DNA of 64,000 bases from contig JBCCYM010000003.1 of the NCBI GenBank assembly GCA_039190005.1, forward strand, positions 1 to 64,000, read 5' to 3'. Shown in pieces: positions 55,504 to 63,686 of this stretch; position 1 is the stretch's first letter, and each line of letters opens with the position of its first letter. The notes beneath the pieces were generated by a model. The model worked only from the letters and a program-made list of their open reading frames with translations. It was not told the DNA's origin and ran no database searches. The position numbers and the translations under genes are program-made. The DNA is from JBCCYM01 sp039190005. Its GTDB lineage: Bacteria; Pseudomonadota; Gammaproteobacteria; UBA12402.

Positions 55504-56787
55504 TTAAAATGTTAATGTTTGCAACCACGCGACGACTTCAGCTAAGGCTAATCGATGCTGTGGTTTATCTTCACGCATATATTTTACCGTAACTGCGTTA
55601 CAGTTCAATTCTTCTGGCGCAAGAATTAGCACAATTTTTGCCCCACTTTTATCAGCACGTTTAAATTGTGACTTAAAACTGCCGTCACCACAGTGCATCC
55701 GTATACGCTGTTTTGGTATGGCATCGCGCCAACTGTCAATCTGTTTCATCGCTTCAAGTTGAGCGGCTTCACCCTCGATAAGCACATAAATATCGGCTTG
55801 CGCGACTGTCGAAGCCGATGGTAATTGTCCGACACTTTCCAGCAAGCTTATCAATCGTTCAATCCCCAGTGAAAAACCGATTGCCGGCGTTGGTTTGCCA
55901 CCTAATTGCTCCACCAGATTATCATAACGCCCACCCGCACAAACAGTCGCTTGCGCGCCTAATTTATCGGTAACCCACTCAAACACGGTATTGGTATAGT
56001 AATCCAAACCACGTACCAGATTCGGATTAAGCTGATAAGCAATACCGAGTTGATCTAAAAACAAACATAATCGTTCAAAATGAGCGCTTGACGCTGATGA
56101 CAGAAAATCCGGCAATTTTGGCGCCTCTGTTAACAATGCCCGCACTTGTGGATTTTTACTGTCCAAAATTCGCAAGGGATTCTGTGTCAATCGCCGTTGA
56201 CTGTCTTCATCAAGCTGGTCTTTCAAAGGCATTAAATAATCGAGCAAGGCTTGCCGATGCGCCTGACGCGCGGCACGATCGCCCAGCGAATTCAATTGCA
56301 AACAAACATGCTCACGCAAACCCAGGTCTTGTAATAAACGCGCTGACATAGCAATTATTTCAGCGTCAATATCAGCGCTTTCAATACCAAACGCTTCCAC
56401 ACTAAACTGATGAAACTGACGATAACGCCCTTTCTGAGGTCGTTCATGCCGAAACATGGGGCCCAAATACCATAACCGCGGCGTCTGACCATACAATAAA
56501 CTATGTTGCAATACTGCTCGCACACAAGACGCGGTACCTTCAGGTCGCAAACTGAGACTATCACCATTACGATCGGTAAAGCTATACATTTCCTTTTCGA
56601 CGATATCAGTGATTTCACCGACACCGCGTTTAAATAGCTCTGTTTTCTCAACAATCGGAAAACGGATCTCCTGATAAGCGTAACGCTTGGCAACATCAAT
56701 AAGTATCTGCTCAACATATTGCCATACCGGTGTAGACGACGGCAATATATCATTCATCCCCCGTAATGCCTGAATGCCTTTAGTCAT
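55504..56787 (-). CDS. hisS: Histidyl-tRNA synthetase
   Basis: A 427-residue class II synthetase. It begins IQALRGMNDILP, with motif 2 FRHERPQKGRYRQFHQ (about 113-128), the histidine-specific LVRGLDYYTNTVFEW (about 257-271) and AGGRYDNLVEQLGG, and an anticodon-binding domain at the end. It follows rlmN after 12 bases. Confidence 0.97.
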   Translation of the reverse strand: MTKGIQALRGMNDILPSSTPVWQYVEQILIDVAKRYAYQEIRFPIVEKTELFKRGVGEITDIVEKEMYSFTDRNGDSLSLRPEGTASCVRAVLQHSLLYGQTPRLWYLGPMFRHERPQKGRYRQFHQFSVEAFGIESADIDAEIIAMSARLLQDLGLREHVCLQLNSLGDRAARQAHRQALLDYLMPLKDQLDEDSQRRLTQNPLRILDSKNPQVRALLTEAPKLPDFLSSASSAHFERLCLFLDQLGIAYQLNPNLVRGLDYYTNTVFEWVTDKLGAQATVCAGGRYDNLVEQLGGKPTPAIGFSLGIERLISLLESVGQLPSASTVAQADIYVLIEGEAAQLEAMKQIDSWRDAIPKQRIRMHCGDGSFKSQFKRADKSGAKIVLILAPEELNCNAVTVKYMREDKPQHRLALAEVVAWLQTLTF

Positions 56788-56799
56788 GTTTTCATCTCA

Positions 56800-57948
56800 C
56801 TATCTGCTCAGTTGAATTTTCTGTTCACGCAATTGCTGCTCAACTCTCAAGGGTATCAAGCGACGCGCTTTACGCTGTGTTCGATCCTGTACCTCACCCG
56901 CTAGCTGACCACAGGCCGCGGCAATATCATCACCGCGTGTTTTTCGTGTGGTGACAAGCATCCCCGCTTTTTTCAAAGACATTGCGAAAGCGGCAATAGT
57001 TTGCGCGTCAGAACAACGATACAGTGTCTGCGGAAACGGATTGAAGGGGATAAGATTTATTTTACAGGGCAAATCCCCCAGCACCTTGATGAGCTGTTTA
57101 GCATGTAAAGGCGAATCATTAATACCCGCCAGCATCACATATTCCACAGTGACTTTACGGCGTGGTTCATCACGAAAATAATGTTTACAAGCCGCGATAA
57201 CCTCATCAAGCGGATATTTTTTATTGATCGGCACTAACACATTTCTCAGCGCGTCATTTGGCGCGTGTAATGAAATCGCCAAGGCGATATTACTGACCTT
57301 TGCCCATTCATACATCGCCGGCACGACACCGGAAGTGCTCAGAGTAATACGGTATTTTGATAATCCATAGGCGTAATCATTTTGCATGATATTAACCGCC
57401 GCCAACACAGCATCAAAATTAAGCAACGGCTCACCCATGCCCATCAGTACCACATTAGTAATCTGCCGATCATGCTTACCAGCACGTTTTGACAATGATC
57501 GCACTGCAATCCATAATTGCGCGATAATCTCGGCAGTAGTGAGGTTACGATTAAACCCTTGATGACCTGTGGCGCAAAAGCTGCAATTCAGTGAACAGCC
57601 AACTTGTGAAGAAACACATAAGGTATTGCGATCATCCTCGGGAATAAGCACAGTTTCAATACAGTTACCATCATGCAAACGCAATAACCACTTCTGACAC
57701 CCATCCTGCGCATGTTGCTGTTTTACAACTTCTGGTAAAACGCATTCAGCCATAGATTGCAAACGTTGACGCAATGCCAAACTGAGATTGGTCATTGCCG
57801 AAAAATCAGTCACACCGAATTGATGCAGCCACTGTATAATCTGCCGGCCACGATAGGAAGCTTCACCAATAGACGTTAAAAACGCGCTCAGTCTTTGCTC
57901 ATCATAGTTAAATAAATTAACTTTTTTTAAGGCGTTGATCTCAGGCAC
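56800..57948 (-). CDS. rlmN: Dual-specificity 23S rRNA/tRNA methyltransferase RlmN
   Basis: A radical SAM enzyme of about 382 residues that methylates C2 of A2503 in 23S rRNA and A37 in some tRNAs. The cluster motif is CSLNCSFCATG, and GMGEPLLNFD, ISLHAPND and the resolving-cysteine region TRKTRGDDIAAACGQL are present. The frame runs far into ndk, so the start is unsure. GTG 57948 gives a family-like N-terminus (then KKVNLFNYDEQRL); GTG 57957 is an alternative. Either start overlaps the ndk stop. Confidence 0.9.
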   Translation of the reverse strand: MPEINALKKVNLFNYDEQRLSAFLTSIGEASYRGRQIIQWLHQFGVTDFSAMTNLSLALRQRLQSMAECVLPEVVKQQHAQDGCQKWLLRLHDGNCIETVLIPEDDRNTLCVSSQVGCSLNCSFCATGHQGFNRNLTTAEIIAQLWIAVRSLSKRAGKHDRQITNVVLMGMGEPLLNFDAVLAAVNIMQNDYAYGLSKYRITLSTSGVVPAMYEWAKVSNIALAISLHAPNDALRNVLVPINKKYPLDEVIAACKHYFRDEPRRKVTVEYVMLAGINDSPLHAKQLIKVLGDLPCKINLIPFNPFPQTLYRCSDAQTIAAFAMSLKKAGMLVTTRKTRGDDIAAACGQLAGEVQDRTQRKARRLIPLRVEQQLREQKIQLSR

Positions 57949-58378
57949 ATTCGTCACGAGAATAAATGTCGTCTGGCGAGAAGAAAAAGCTAATTTCCTG
58001 TGCCGCTGTATCTGGTCCATCAGAACCATGTACCGCGTTCTCACAGATACTATCGGCAAAATCAGCGCGAATCGTACCGGCAGCGGCATCAGCGGGGTTG
58101 GTCGCGCCCATAATTTCACGGTTCTTGCTAATAGCGTTTTCGCCTTCCAATACCTGCACAAGTACCGGCCCTGAACTGATAAAATCAACTAATTCCCCAA
58201 AAAATGGGCGTTCTTTATGTACGGCGTAAAATGATTCTGCCATCGTCTGATCCAATGTTAACATTTTCGCTGCGACGATGGATAAACCAGCGTGTTCAAA
58301 ACGTTGATTAATCTCGCCAATGACATTCTTGGCGACAGCATCCGGCTTGATAATTGATAGTGTATGTTCTTTTGCCAT
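57941..58378 (-). CDS. ndk: Nucleoside diphosphate kinase
   Basis: A 145-residue kinase exchanging phosphate among nucleoside di- and triphosphates. SIIKPDAV (about 8-15), the RPFF segment and the phospho-histidine in NAVHGSD (about 116-122) are intact. GGGAA precedes the ATG. ndk-rlmN is a conserved pair. Confidence 0.96.
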   Translation of the reverse strand: MAKEHTLSIIKPDAVAKNVIGEINQRFEHAGLSIVAAKMLTLDQTMAESFYAVHKERPFFGELVDFISSGPVLVQVLEGENAISKNREIMGATNPADAAAGTIRADFADSICENAVHGSDGPDTAAQEISFFFSPDDIYSRDECA

Positions 58379-58456
58379 AGTAATTCCCGTTTTTATTGAA
58401 TTGACCGCGCATTGTAACTAAAAAATCACTATATTTCAAGCGCAGCCGCGCTAATC

Positions 58457-58485
58457 TTTGACTTATAACACCCAGTACATTATTA
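58457..58485 (+). promoter_or_regulatory. Promoter for the phosphatase gene, likely leaderless
   Basis: TTGACT (58457-58462), 17-base spacer, TATTAT (58480-58485). The ATG follows seven bases after the -10, where transcription would start, and no ribosome site is visible, so the mRNA may be leaderless. Confidence 0.55.
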
Positions 58486-58492
58486 TAAGCTG

Positions 58493-58984
58493 ATGAAAAA
58501 AATAGTATTTGTATGCAGCGGCAACATCTGCCGCTCACCAGCTGCGGAAGCCATTATGGCGGATTTAATTAAAAAACAAGGACTTGATCACAAATACCAG
58601 CTGGATTCCTGTGGCACGCACGGCTTGCACAGCGGCGAAAAAGCGGATCCGCGAATGCGGCGCATTGCTGACAAACATGGCTACACACTCACCAGTATCG
58701 CACGCAAATTTGAGGTTCAACAAGACTTTGATACCGCCTCACATATTGTTGCCATGGATAATACCCATGTTGAACAATTGCGGCAATGGGCAAAAAATCA
58801 AACCCAATCAGAAAAAATCATTGCCATGGCGGATTACTGCACACAACATCAAGCCACCGACATTCCCGACCCTTATTATGGTGACGATAGCGATTTTGAA
58901 CAGGTTATTAATTTGCTTGAAGACGCTTGCGCCGGTTTATTGAACGCGCTGGAAAACGCGCCGCAGAAAAATACTGAAAAATAG
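58493..58984 (+). CDS. Low-molecular-weight protein-tyrosine phosphatase
   Basis: A 163-residue phosphatase with the P-loop VCSGNICRSP (about 7-16; catalytic Cys8, Arg14) and the general acid in DIPDPYYGDDSDF (about 124-136). Relatives act on tyrosine kinases of capsule synthesis, on arginine phosphate, or as secreted effectors. No kinase or capsule gene is adjacent, so the target is unknown. Confidence 0.92.
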   Translation: MKKIVFVCSGNICRSPAAEAIMADLIKKQGLDHKYQLDSCGTHGLHSGEKADPRMRRIADKHGYTLTSIARKFEVQQDFDTASHIVAMDNTHVEQLRQWAKNQTQSEKIIAMADYCTQHQATDIPDPYYGDDSDFEQVINLLEDACAGLLNALENAPQKNTEK

Positions 58985-59090
58985 TTAGCAAGCAATGTGG
59001 CATCACCATGCGTGCTACTGTGAACAGAATTATCACAACAAAAAATTGGCATTTTATCACCACCGTGTTATGATTGTACTTCGCAGCAAT

Positions 59091-59177
59091 GCCGGAGTGG
59101 CGGAATTGGTAGACGCGCCGGATTCAAAATCCGGTGATGGCAACATCGTGTCGGTTCGAGTCCGACCTTCGGTACCA
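59091..59177 (+). tRNA. tRNA-Leu (CAA)
   Basis: An 87-base class II tRNA with anticodon loop TTCAAAA (CAA), long variable arm, T-loop GGTTCGAGTCC and encoded CCA. The 1:72 pair is G:T. Its last 57 bases recur at 63454-63510, marking it as an integration site. Confidence 0.97.
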
Positions 59178-59282
59178 TCAGGAGATGATCTTCAAAGCTT
59201 TGTGACAGCATTGGTTGATAGTATGAAGCCATTAATGGACAACAAACAATTATTGCATTACAAATTGCCAATCTTCACATGA
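59178..59282 (+). pseudogene. Possible 3' remnant of a coding sequence fused to the tRNA
   Basis: The frame directly after the tRNA reads GDDLQSFVTALVDSMKPLMD and ends at a TGA overlapping the next ATG (ATGA). It has no start of its own apart from internal codons, so it looks like the end of a gene cut at integration. Confidence 0.35.
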
Positions 59283-59554
59283 TGCAAATTCAATTAATTT
59301 CTGAATACGCATCTTCTACAGGATATCATCCTAAACCCAGTTCATTATCAGAAAAAATGAATAGTATTGCCAATTCAATTAGTAAGCTTGCAAATACAAC
59401 TGCTAATTTAATGTCGCTCTACCACCGATTGCAATCAGACAGCACATTACCGACTGGCATTAACCATGTTAATGTTGCTTCAGGCGGTCAAGCGGTGGTG
59501 GGCAGTGTGATACAGACCGAAGTAAAAAATAAAAATAGCGGTAATACCCCATGA
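59279..59554 (+). CDS. Small phage-type hypothetical protein
   Basis: A 91-residue protein with a helical middle and the ending VNVASGGQAVVGSVIQTEVK. This kind of GGQAVVG segment is familiar from small proteins next to HGGxSTG-domain genes in prophage-like regions, and exactly such a gene follows with a four-base overlap. Function unknown. Confidence 0.6.
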   Translation: MMQIQLISEYASSTGYHPKPSSLSEKMNSIANSISKLANTTANLMSLYHRLQSDSTLPTGINHVNVASGGQAVVGSVIQTEVKNKNSGNTP

Positions 59555-59802
59555 AACGATGTAATGCTAAGACAAGAAAAGGTACACCTTGCCAACGCTA
59601 TGCCCTTAAAAACGTCAAAAATGGACGTTGTCGGCTACATGGTATATCTACCGGAGCTAAAACAAAAGCCGGTAGAGAGCGTTTACGGGCTGCTCAGCTC
59701 AAACATGGGTATTACAGCAAAGAATCTATATCACAGCGCAAAAAAATAAAAGAGATGCTTACTTTAGCAACAGAAACAATTCAAATGGCAGAGAATGCTT
59801 AA
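59551..59802 (+). CDS. HGGxSTG-domain-like small protein
   Basis: An 83-residue basic protein with CNAKTRKGTPCQRYALKN and then CRLHGISTGAKTKAGRERLR. Four Cys/His residues could bind zinc. The usual HGGxSTG is HGISTG here, one glycine short. Such proteins are frequent in phages and integrated elements; their role is not known. Confidence 0.7.
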   Translation: MKRCNAKTRKGTPCQRYALKNVKNGRCRLHGISTGAKTKAGRERLRAAQLKHGYYSKESISQRKKIKEMLTLATETIQMAENA

Positions 59803-59932
59803 TCACCCAGTTTCGATGCTGCAAATAACTAGCTATAAATTCTTGCAATTATTTTTTAATTGTTGATAATTGTATTGCTTTACGGACATTGGCATCATAA
59901 TCAATATTATTCAAATGATGGAGATATTAACA

Positions 59933-60472
59933 ATGGCAAAAACTGGTTATATAAAATATTTTATCAAATTCTTTTTTTATTTTTTAATATGTTTAGGATA
60001 TTTTTTGAATTCATTTATTTTTGCTCAGGCTCAAACTATACCAACGTTTGTTACTGGCAATAAATTTTTGGGCTGGTGTAGCGCTGTAAAAAAGATTGCT
60101 GATGGTTCAATATCTAACGCCAGCGTTTCTGATGATTATAATTCTTTTATTGCAGTTAGTTATGCTTTGGGCGTGCATGATGCATACATGGAAAATTTAT
60201 CTTACTTAATGAAAAATAATTTCGCTGAATGTTATAACAAAAATTACTTAGGCTTTAAACCACAACAACTAGTATTATCAGTATGCAAATATTTAGACAA
60301 TCATCCAGAAACTTTAAATTATAGTGCTGCATCTATTATTCAAGTTGTAATTACAAGTGAATATCCTATTCCTGAGCAGTGTTATAATAAGAAAGAAAAA
60401 ATTGACTTATCAAAATATAAAATAGATACAACTAATCAGAAAAATAAAACTTCAAACACTAACAAAAAATAG
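59933..60472 (+). CDS. Rap1a/Tai-like immunity family protein, secreted
   Basis: A 179-residue protein with a signal segment (about 8-32, cleavage likely after AQA). The mature part carries the Rap1a/Tai pattern: FLGWCSAV, YALGVHDAYM, CYN, FKPQQLVLSVCKYLDNHPE and IPEQC. Rap1a and Tai proteins neutralise type VI secreted amidase effectors in the periplasm. I start at ATG 59933 because GGAG precedes it. No effector gene is adjacent, so it may be an orphan immunity gene. Confidence 0.65.
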   Translation: MAKTGYIKYFIKFFFYFLICLGYFLNSFIFAQAQTIPTFVTGNKFLGWCSAVKKIADGSISNASVSDDYNSFIAVSYALGVHDAYMENLSYLMKNNFAECYNKNYLGFKPQQLVLSVCKYLDNHPETLNYSAASIIQVVITSEYPIPEQCYNKKEKIDLSKYKIDTTNQKNKTSNTNKK

Positions 60473-60483
60473 AGAGTATTTAA

Positions 60484-60696
60484 TTTGAAAGATCTATTTT
60501 TAGGCATATTATATTATTAATTTGTTTAGTAATTTTCTTATTGCACTCTTGTCATAACAATCCTGAGGATGCTCCTGAGTATAAACAAAATTACAGCACC
60601 GTGTACGATGATAGTGTAATTGATACATGTAATGTATGTAATAACAATGCGGTCTATGAAAGCCAAAAGGAACTGTGTCAGCAGATATGTCAGTAA
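60484..60696 (+). pseudogene. Small cysteine-rich lipoprotein, apparent frameshift near start
   Basis: The frame reads about 70 residues with a hydrophobic start and LLHSC as possible lipobox, then CNVCNNNAV and CQQICQ. It has no usual start codon. A TTG at 60485, well placed after GAGAG, is one base out of frame; one extra A in the AAA run after it would restore the gene. Either a real frameshift or a sequencing error. Confidence 0.45.
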
Positions 60697-61172
60697 TTAA
60701 AAAACCTGGAATAATTAATTGAAAAAATATTTGAGGTCAGAATAACGTGCCAACTGGATATTTCTTCATGAAATATCCAGTCACACGCCCTCATCCTCTC
60801 AGCCATTCATACTTGAAAACAGCCCTACCCATAAACCACTATTACTAGCAGCTTTGTTGCAACAAAATTGAGCCATCGATACTGACAGCTCGATTCCACA
60901 CTCACACTATAATATAGCGTGGCGATCCTCCATTTCCTCTTTGGTATAATCATAGTTTTTCTAATATGAATTATTGCTATTATTGTTTATTATTATTCAC
61001 TAATGAGCTTGTAATCTTAAATTGATTTTATAGTAATCATTATTTTCAAATAGTATTAGCGCAAAATTAACTTTAATCTTGGCATTATAAATTAGGACGT
61101 TGAAATCTATCTCATATACTGCTACCTTGAACTTGCTAACAACATAGGATTTCATCATGGAAAATTATCGTC
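60697..61172. other. Non-coding stretch with hairpin and palindrome
   Basis: No supported gene. ACTGGATATTTC-TTCAT-GAAATATCCAGT (60753-60781) is a perfect 12-bp hairpin. TTTGTTGCAACAAA (60853-60866) is a perfect palindrome resembling insertion-sequence ends. The rest is A+T-rich and may hold the MFS promoter. Confidence 0.55.
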
Positions 61173-62429
61173 ATGTTAATTAAAACATTTACTTACTGCA
61201 TTATTGGGACAGTATTGGAATGGTACGACTTCGCGCTTTTTGGTGTCCTTGCACCTATCCTATCTACCATTTTTTTTCCGCATAAGGATAAAACAACCAG
61301 TTTACTAATAGCTTTTTCTATCTTTGCTACTGGATTTCTAACGCGACCACTTGGCAGCATTTTCTTTGGACATATTGGCGACCGCTATGGTCGAAAAAAA
61401 GCGATTATTCTATCAATGTTGCTAATGTGTTTTTCAACTGTTGGGATTGGATTATTACCCATTCATCACGTCAATACACATCTTATTGTGATGGTTCTGG
61501 TTATCTTAAGACTTTTCCAAGGCTTTTCAGTAGGTGGTGAGACAGGCGGCATTATTACCTTTGTCAGTGAATTATTTTCCAGGAAAGAAAAATTGTTTTT
61601 TTACCAAAGCTTTATTTATGCTGGCATGAACGCTGGCATTTTATTGGGAACGGCTATTGGCAGTCTTACATTTTCTGTTTATCACCATAATATTCAAACC
61701 AATGTTTGGCGATTACCTTTTCTTATCAGTTTATTATTAGGGATTGTTGGACTTTATTTACGTTTAAAAGCGATTGAGTCGCCGATATTTAGCAGCATCT
61801 TACAACAAAATAAAGTGGTAAAAATACCTTTTGTTTATATGTTGAGAAAATGTTATAGACAGGTAATTTTTTCATTATTACTGATGTTCTCTGGCGCAAT
61901 TGTTTTCTACTATACACTCTTCTATTACCCAGCATATATCAATCATTTCCTAAAATTTGGTCGATATTTGCATGTTGAGATTATAGGATTAGTCTGTTTA
62001 CTTTTTCTTGCGCCATTTTTTAGTTTCTTTTACACAAAAAACAATGTGAGAAAAATTACTATCGCAGGATTTCTGAGTTTTCTTATTTTCCCAATTCCAA
62101 CTTTAATTTTGGTTGCATTATATCCACATCAACTCGCATTGGTAATACAGTTGTTCTATATTGTTTGCTATAGCACTTTTCAATCGCTTATTCCAACACT
62201 GCCATGCCTGTCTTTTCCCCATGAGGTCAGATACACTGGTCTATCATTTTGCTTTAATGTGGCAGTATTATTTGGCGGAACATTCCCAATGGCTGCTATC
62301 TTACTGACGAAAATAACAGGTCTCTCTTTTGCCGGCGGCCTATATATGGCACTAGCAGCCTTGCCAGCAATTATTGCGCTGCTGTATCTCTGGAAAACAA
62401 TGGCAATTACAGCACGACCAAATCACTAG
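61173..62429 (+). CDS. MFS metabolite:H+ symporter (MHS/ProP-like), island copy
   Basis: A 418-residue transporter of the same family as that at 5815. GTVLEWYDFALFG (helix 1), RPLGSIFFGHIGDRYGRKKA, LRLFQGFSVGGETGG (helix 4) are present; the second motif A copy (after helix 8) is degenerate (SFFYTKNNVRK). An ATG 15 bases upstream (61158) opens a short out-of-frame peptide and could hint at a shifted start. It converges with the regulator gene and their 3' ends overlap by 23 bases. Confidence 0.85.
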   Translation: MLIKTFTYCIIGTVLEWYDFALFGVLAPILSTIFFPHKDKTTSLLIAFSIFATGFLTRPLGSIFFGHIGDRYGRKKAIILSMLLMCFSTVGIGLLPIHHVNTHLIVMVLVILRLFQGFSVGGETGGIITFVSELFSRKEKLFFYQSFIYAGMNAGILLGTAIGSLTFSVYHHNIQTNVWRLPFLISLLLGIVGLYLRLKAIESPIFSSILQQNKVVKIPFVYMLRKCYRQVIFSLLLMFSGAIVFYYTLFYYPAYINHFLKFGRYLHVEIIGLVCLLFLAPFFSFFYTKNNVRKITIAGFLSFLIFPIPTLILVALYPHQLALVIQLFYIVCYSTFQSLIPTLPCLSFPHEVRYTGLSFCFNVAVLFGGTFPMAAILLTKITGLSFAGGLYMALAALPAIIALLYLWKTMAITARPNH

Positions 62430-63225
62430 AAAGGTAAAAATCGACTAATTCTGAACGCGCACTCATACCAAGTCTTTCTTTCAGATTATTCTGATAGGTT
62501 TCAACGGCTCGATAGGAACCCAACCCAAGCAGAATAGCCGTTTCTTTATTACTCCTGCCTTGCGCTAAACATCTCAAGCATTCAAATTCTCTTGCTGTAA
62601 TCCCGATACGCTTTCCCTTATACACCACATTGTAATGCTTAGGTTGCAGACTTTTTTCTAATTTTTCTGGATTAAATGGCATCTCGCACCTCTTAGTATT
62701 ATTATCATTGTCTACATTGTTACCAAGCATAATTTTACTATGAAGCGCATCAGCAACCAGTCGCTTACTTTTTCCTAAAAAGTCATATTTTACTAAGGTC
62801 AAAAATCGCCAATTCTTAAAATAAAAATCCATCAAATTGCTACCATCGGAAGCAAAACAAAAAAGTTCATAGTTTTCATCACTCTGATCGACTATCACCA
62901 CTGGCGTACCTAAGCCATATTCTTTCGCAATTGGACAAATGTTTTTATTATCTTCTCTTGGAAAATAAAATATCTGATTATGAATGGTATGTGTTGATTT
63001 CTTCGCTTCAATACTATCAATCTGCTTATAACAAATAGCTTTTTTCATATTAATGGACATACCCGTCCATTTAGCATCACTTGATAAGAAAATCGATGAA
63101 CCATCTTTCCAATACTTAGAATAACAAAAAAATCGAACATCCGTGTTTTCAAATAATGGTCGGCATATTTGCCGCACATCATCTTGATAGGTGAATAAGT
63201 GACTTTTAGATAAATCTTGCCGCAT
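62407..63225 (-). CDS. LuxR-type HTH transcriptional regulator
   Basis: A 272-residue protein. The last ~65 residues form a LuxR/GerE helix-turn-helix (GITAREFECLRCLAQGRSNKETA, then SYRAVETYQNNLKERLGM). The first ~180 residues resemble a sensory domain without a recognised phospho-acceptor or acyl-homoserine-lactone signature. Such stand-alone regulators are numerous in Legionella-type bacteria. Its pairing with the symporter suggests it senses the transported compound, but that is inference. Confidence 0.85.
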   Translation of the reverse strand: MRQDLSKSHLFTYQDDVRQICRPLFENTDVRFFCYSKYWKDGSSIFLSSDAKWTGMSINMKKAICYKQIDSIEAKKSTHTIHNQIFYFPREDNKNICPIAKEYGLGTPVVIVDQSDENYELFCFASDGSNLMDFYFKNWRFLTLVKYDFLGKSKRLVADALHSKIMLGNNVDNDNNTKRCEMPFNPEKLEKSLQPKHYNVVYKGKRIGITAREFECLRCLAQGRSNKETAILLGLGSYRAVETYQNNLKERLGMSARSELVDFYLSSDLVVL

Positions 63226-63382
63226 TTTCCTTGCTCCTTTTTCTTATTTTTCGCAATGCTATTAGTGTACTCTTATAAAAAAAATAAAGCAAATGGGCTA
63301 AACCTAACAAATTTTCTATGGGACACTCACGGGACACTTGCAGATAAAAAACAGCGATTATCTACAATTGGTGACCACAATG

Positions 63383-63433
63383 AAAATCATATAATATTAT
63401 GATTTTATTACAATTATTGATTGTCAATTATTG
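63383..63433. repeat. Hairpin and direct repeats next to the island right end
   Basis: AAAATCATA (63383) and TATGATTTT (63398) form a 9-bp inverted pair. CAATTATTG occurs directly at 63411-63419 and 63425-63433. Their place 20-70 bases inside the island end would fit recombinase arm-type binding sites. Confidence 0.4.
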
Positions 63434-63453
63434 CCGCTATTAGTATAATTTCA

Positions 63454-63510
63454 GATTCAAAATCCGGTGATGGCAACATCGTGTCGGTTCGAGTCCGACC
63501 TTCGGTACCA
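63454..63510 (+). repeat. attR-like copy of the tRNA-Leu 3' end
   Basis: 57 bases identical to 59121-59177, from the anticodon arm to CCA. The 5' half of a tRNA is missing, so this is not a functional tRNA but the right attachment site. Confidence 0.9.
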
Positions 63511-63558
63511 AAATTATAGAATAATAATTAATCAACTTGAAAGCAGAACATGTATGTT

Positions 63559-63617
63559 GGTAGGCACGATTGGGATTGAACCAACGACCCCCACCATGTC
63601 AAGGTGATGCTCTACCA
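63559..63617 (-). pseudogene. tRNA-Val (GAC) 3' fragment
   Basis: On the minus strand it reads GGTAGAGCATCACCTTGACATGG, continuing through a T-loop GGTTCAATCC to GTGCCTACCA. It matches a tRNA-Val from the D-arm to CCA, but the acceptor 5' strand and most of the D-arm are absent. It is a truncated copy, most likely an attachment-site scar of another element. Confidence 0.8.
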
Positions 63618-63648
63618 TTTTTAATCACACTTAAGCAATAATTAAAAA

Positions 63649-63678
63649 TTGACTCAAAATGTGTATTGTGTGTATAAT
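63649..63678 (+). promoter_or_regulatory. Promoter of hicAB
   Basis: TTGACT (63649-63654), 18-base spacer, perfect TATAAT (63673-63678). The hicA ATG starts nine bases after the -10 begins to end, so the 5' leader is at most a few bases. HicB would be expected to repress here. Confidence 0.65.
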
Positions 63679-63686
63679 TTATTGTC

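Larger units (their letters stand above)
59121..63510. mobile_element. Genomic island integrated in tRNA-Leu
   Basis: A perfect 57-bp direct repeat (59121-59177 and 63454-63510), the 3' half of tRNA-Leu, brackets 4.3 kb. Inside are two phage-type small genes, a Rap1a-like gene, a broken small lipoprotein, an MFS symporter and a LuxR-type regulator. No integrase is present, so the island is probably a remnant or is moved in trans. Confidence 0.85.

Noticed and set aside
58995..59282. 95-residue frame running through tRNA-Leu
   Set aside because: It contains the whole tRNA, so only its last part after 59177 may be real coding remnant.
63217..63402. 61-residue frame upstream of the LuxR-type gene
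   Set aside because: Low complexity start, no ribosome site, overlaps the regulator's start region.
63454..63510. Second functional tRNA-Leu
   Set aside because: Only the 3' 57 bases exist; the acceptor 5' strand and D-arm are absent.
59178..63510. Integrase gene expected in the island
   Set aside because: I read all frames of the island and found no tyrosine recombinase motif, so none is claimed.
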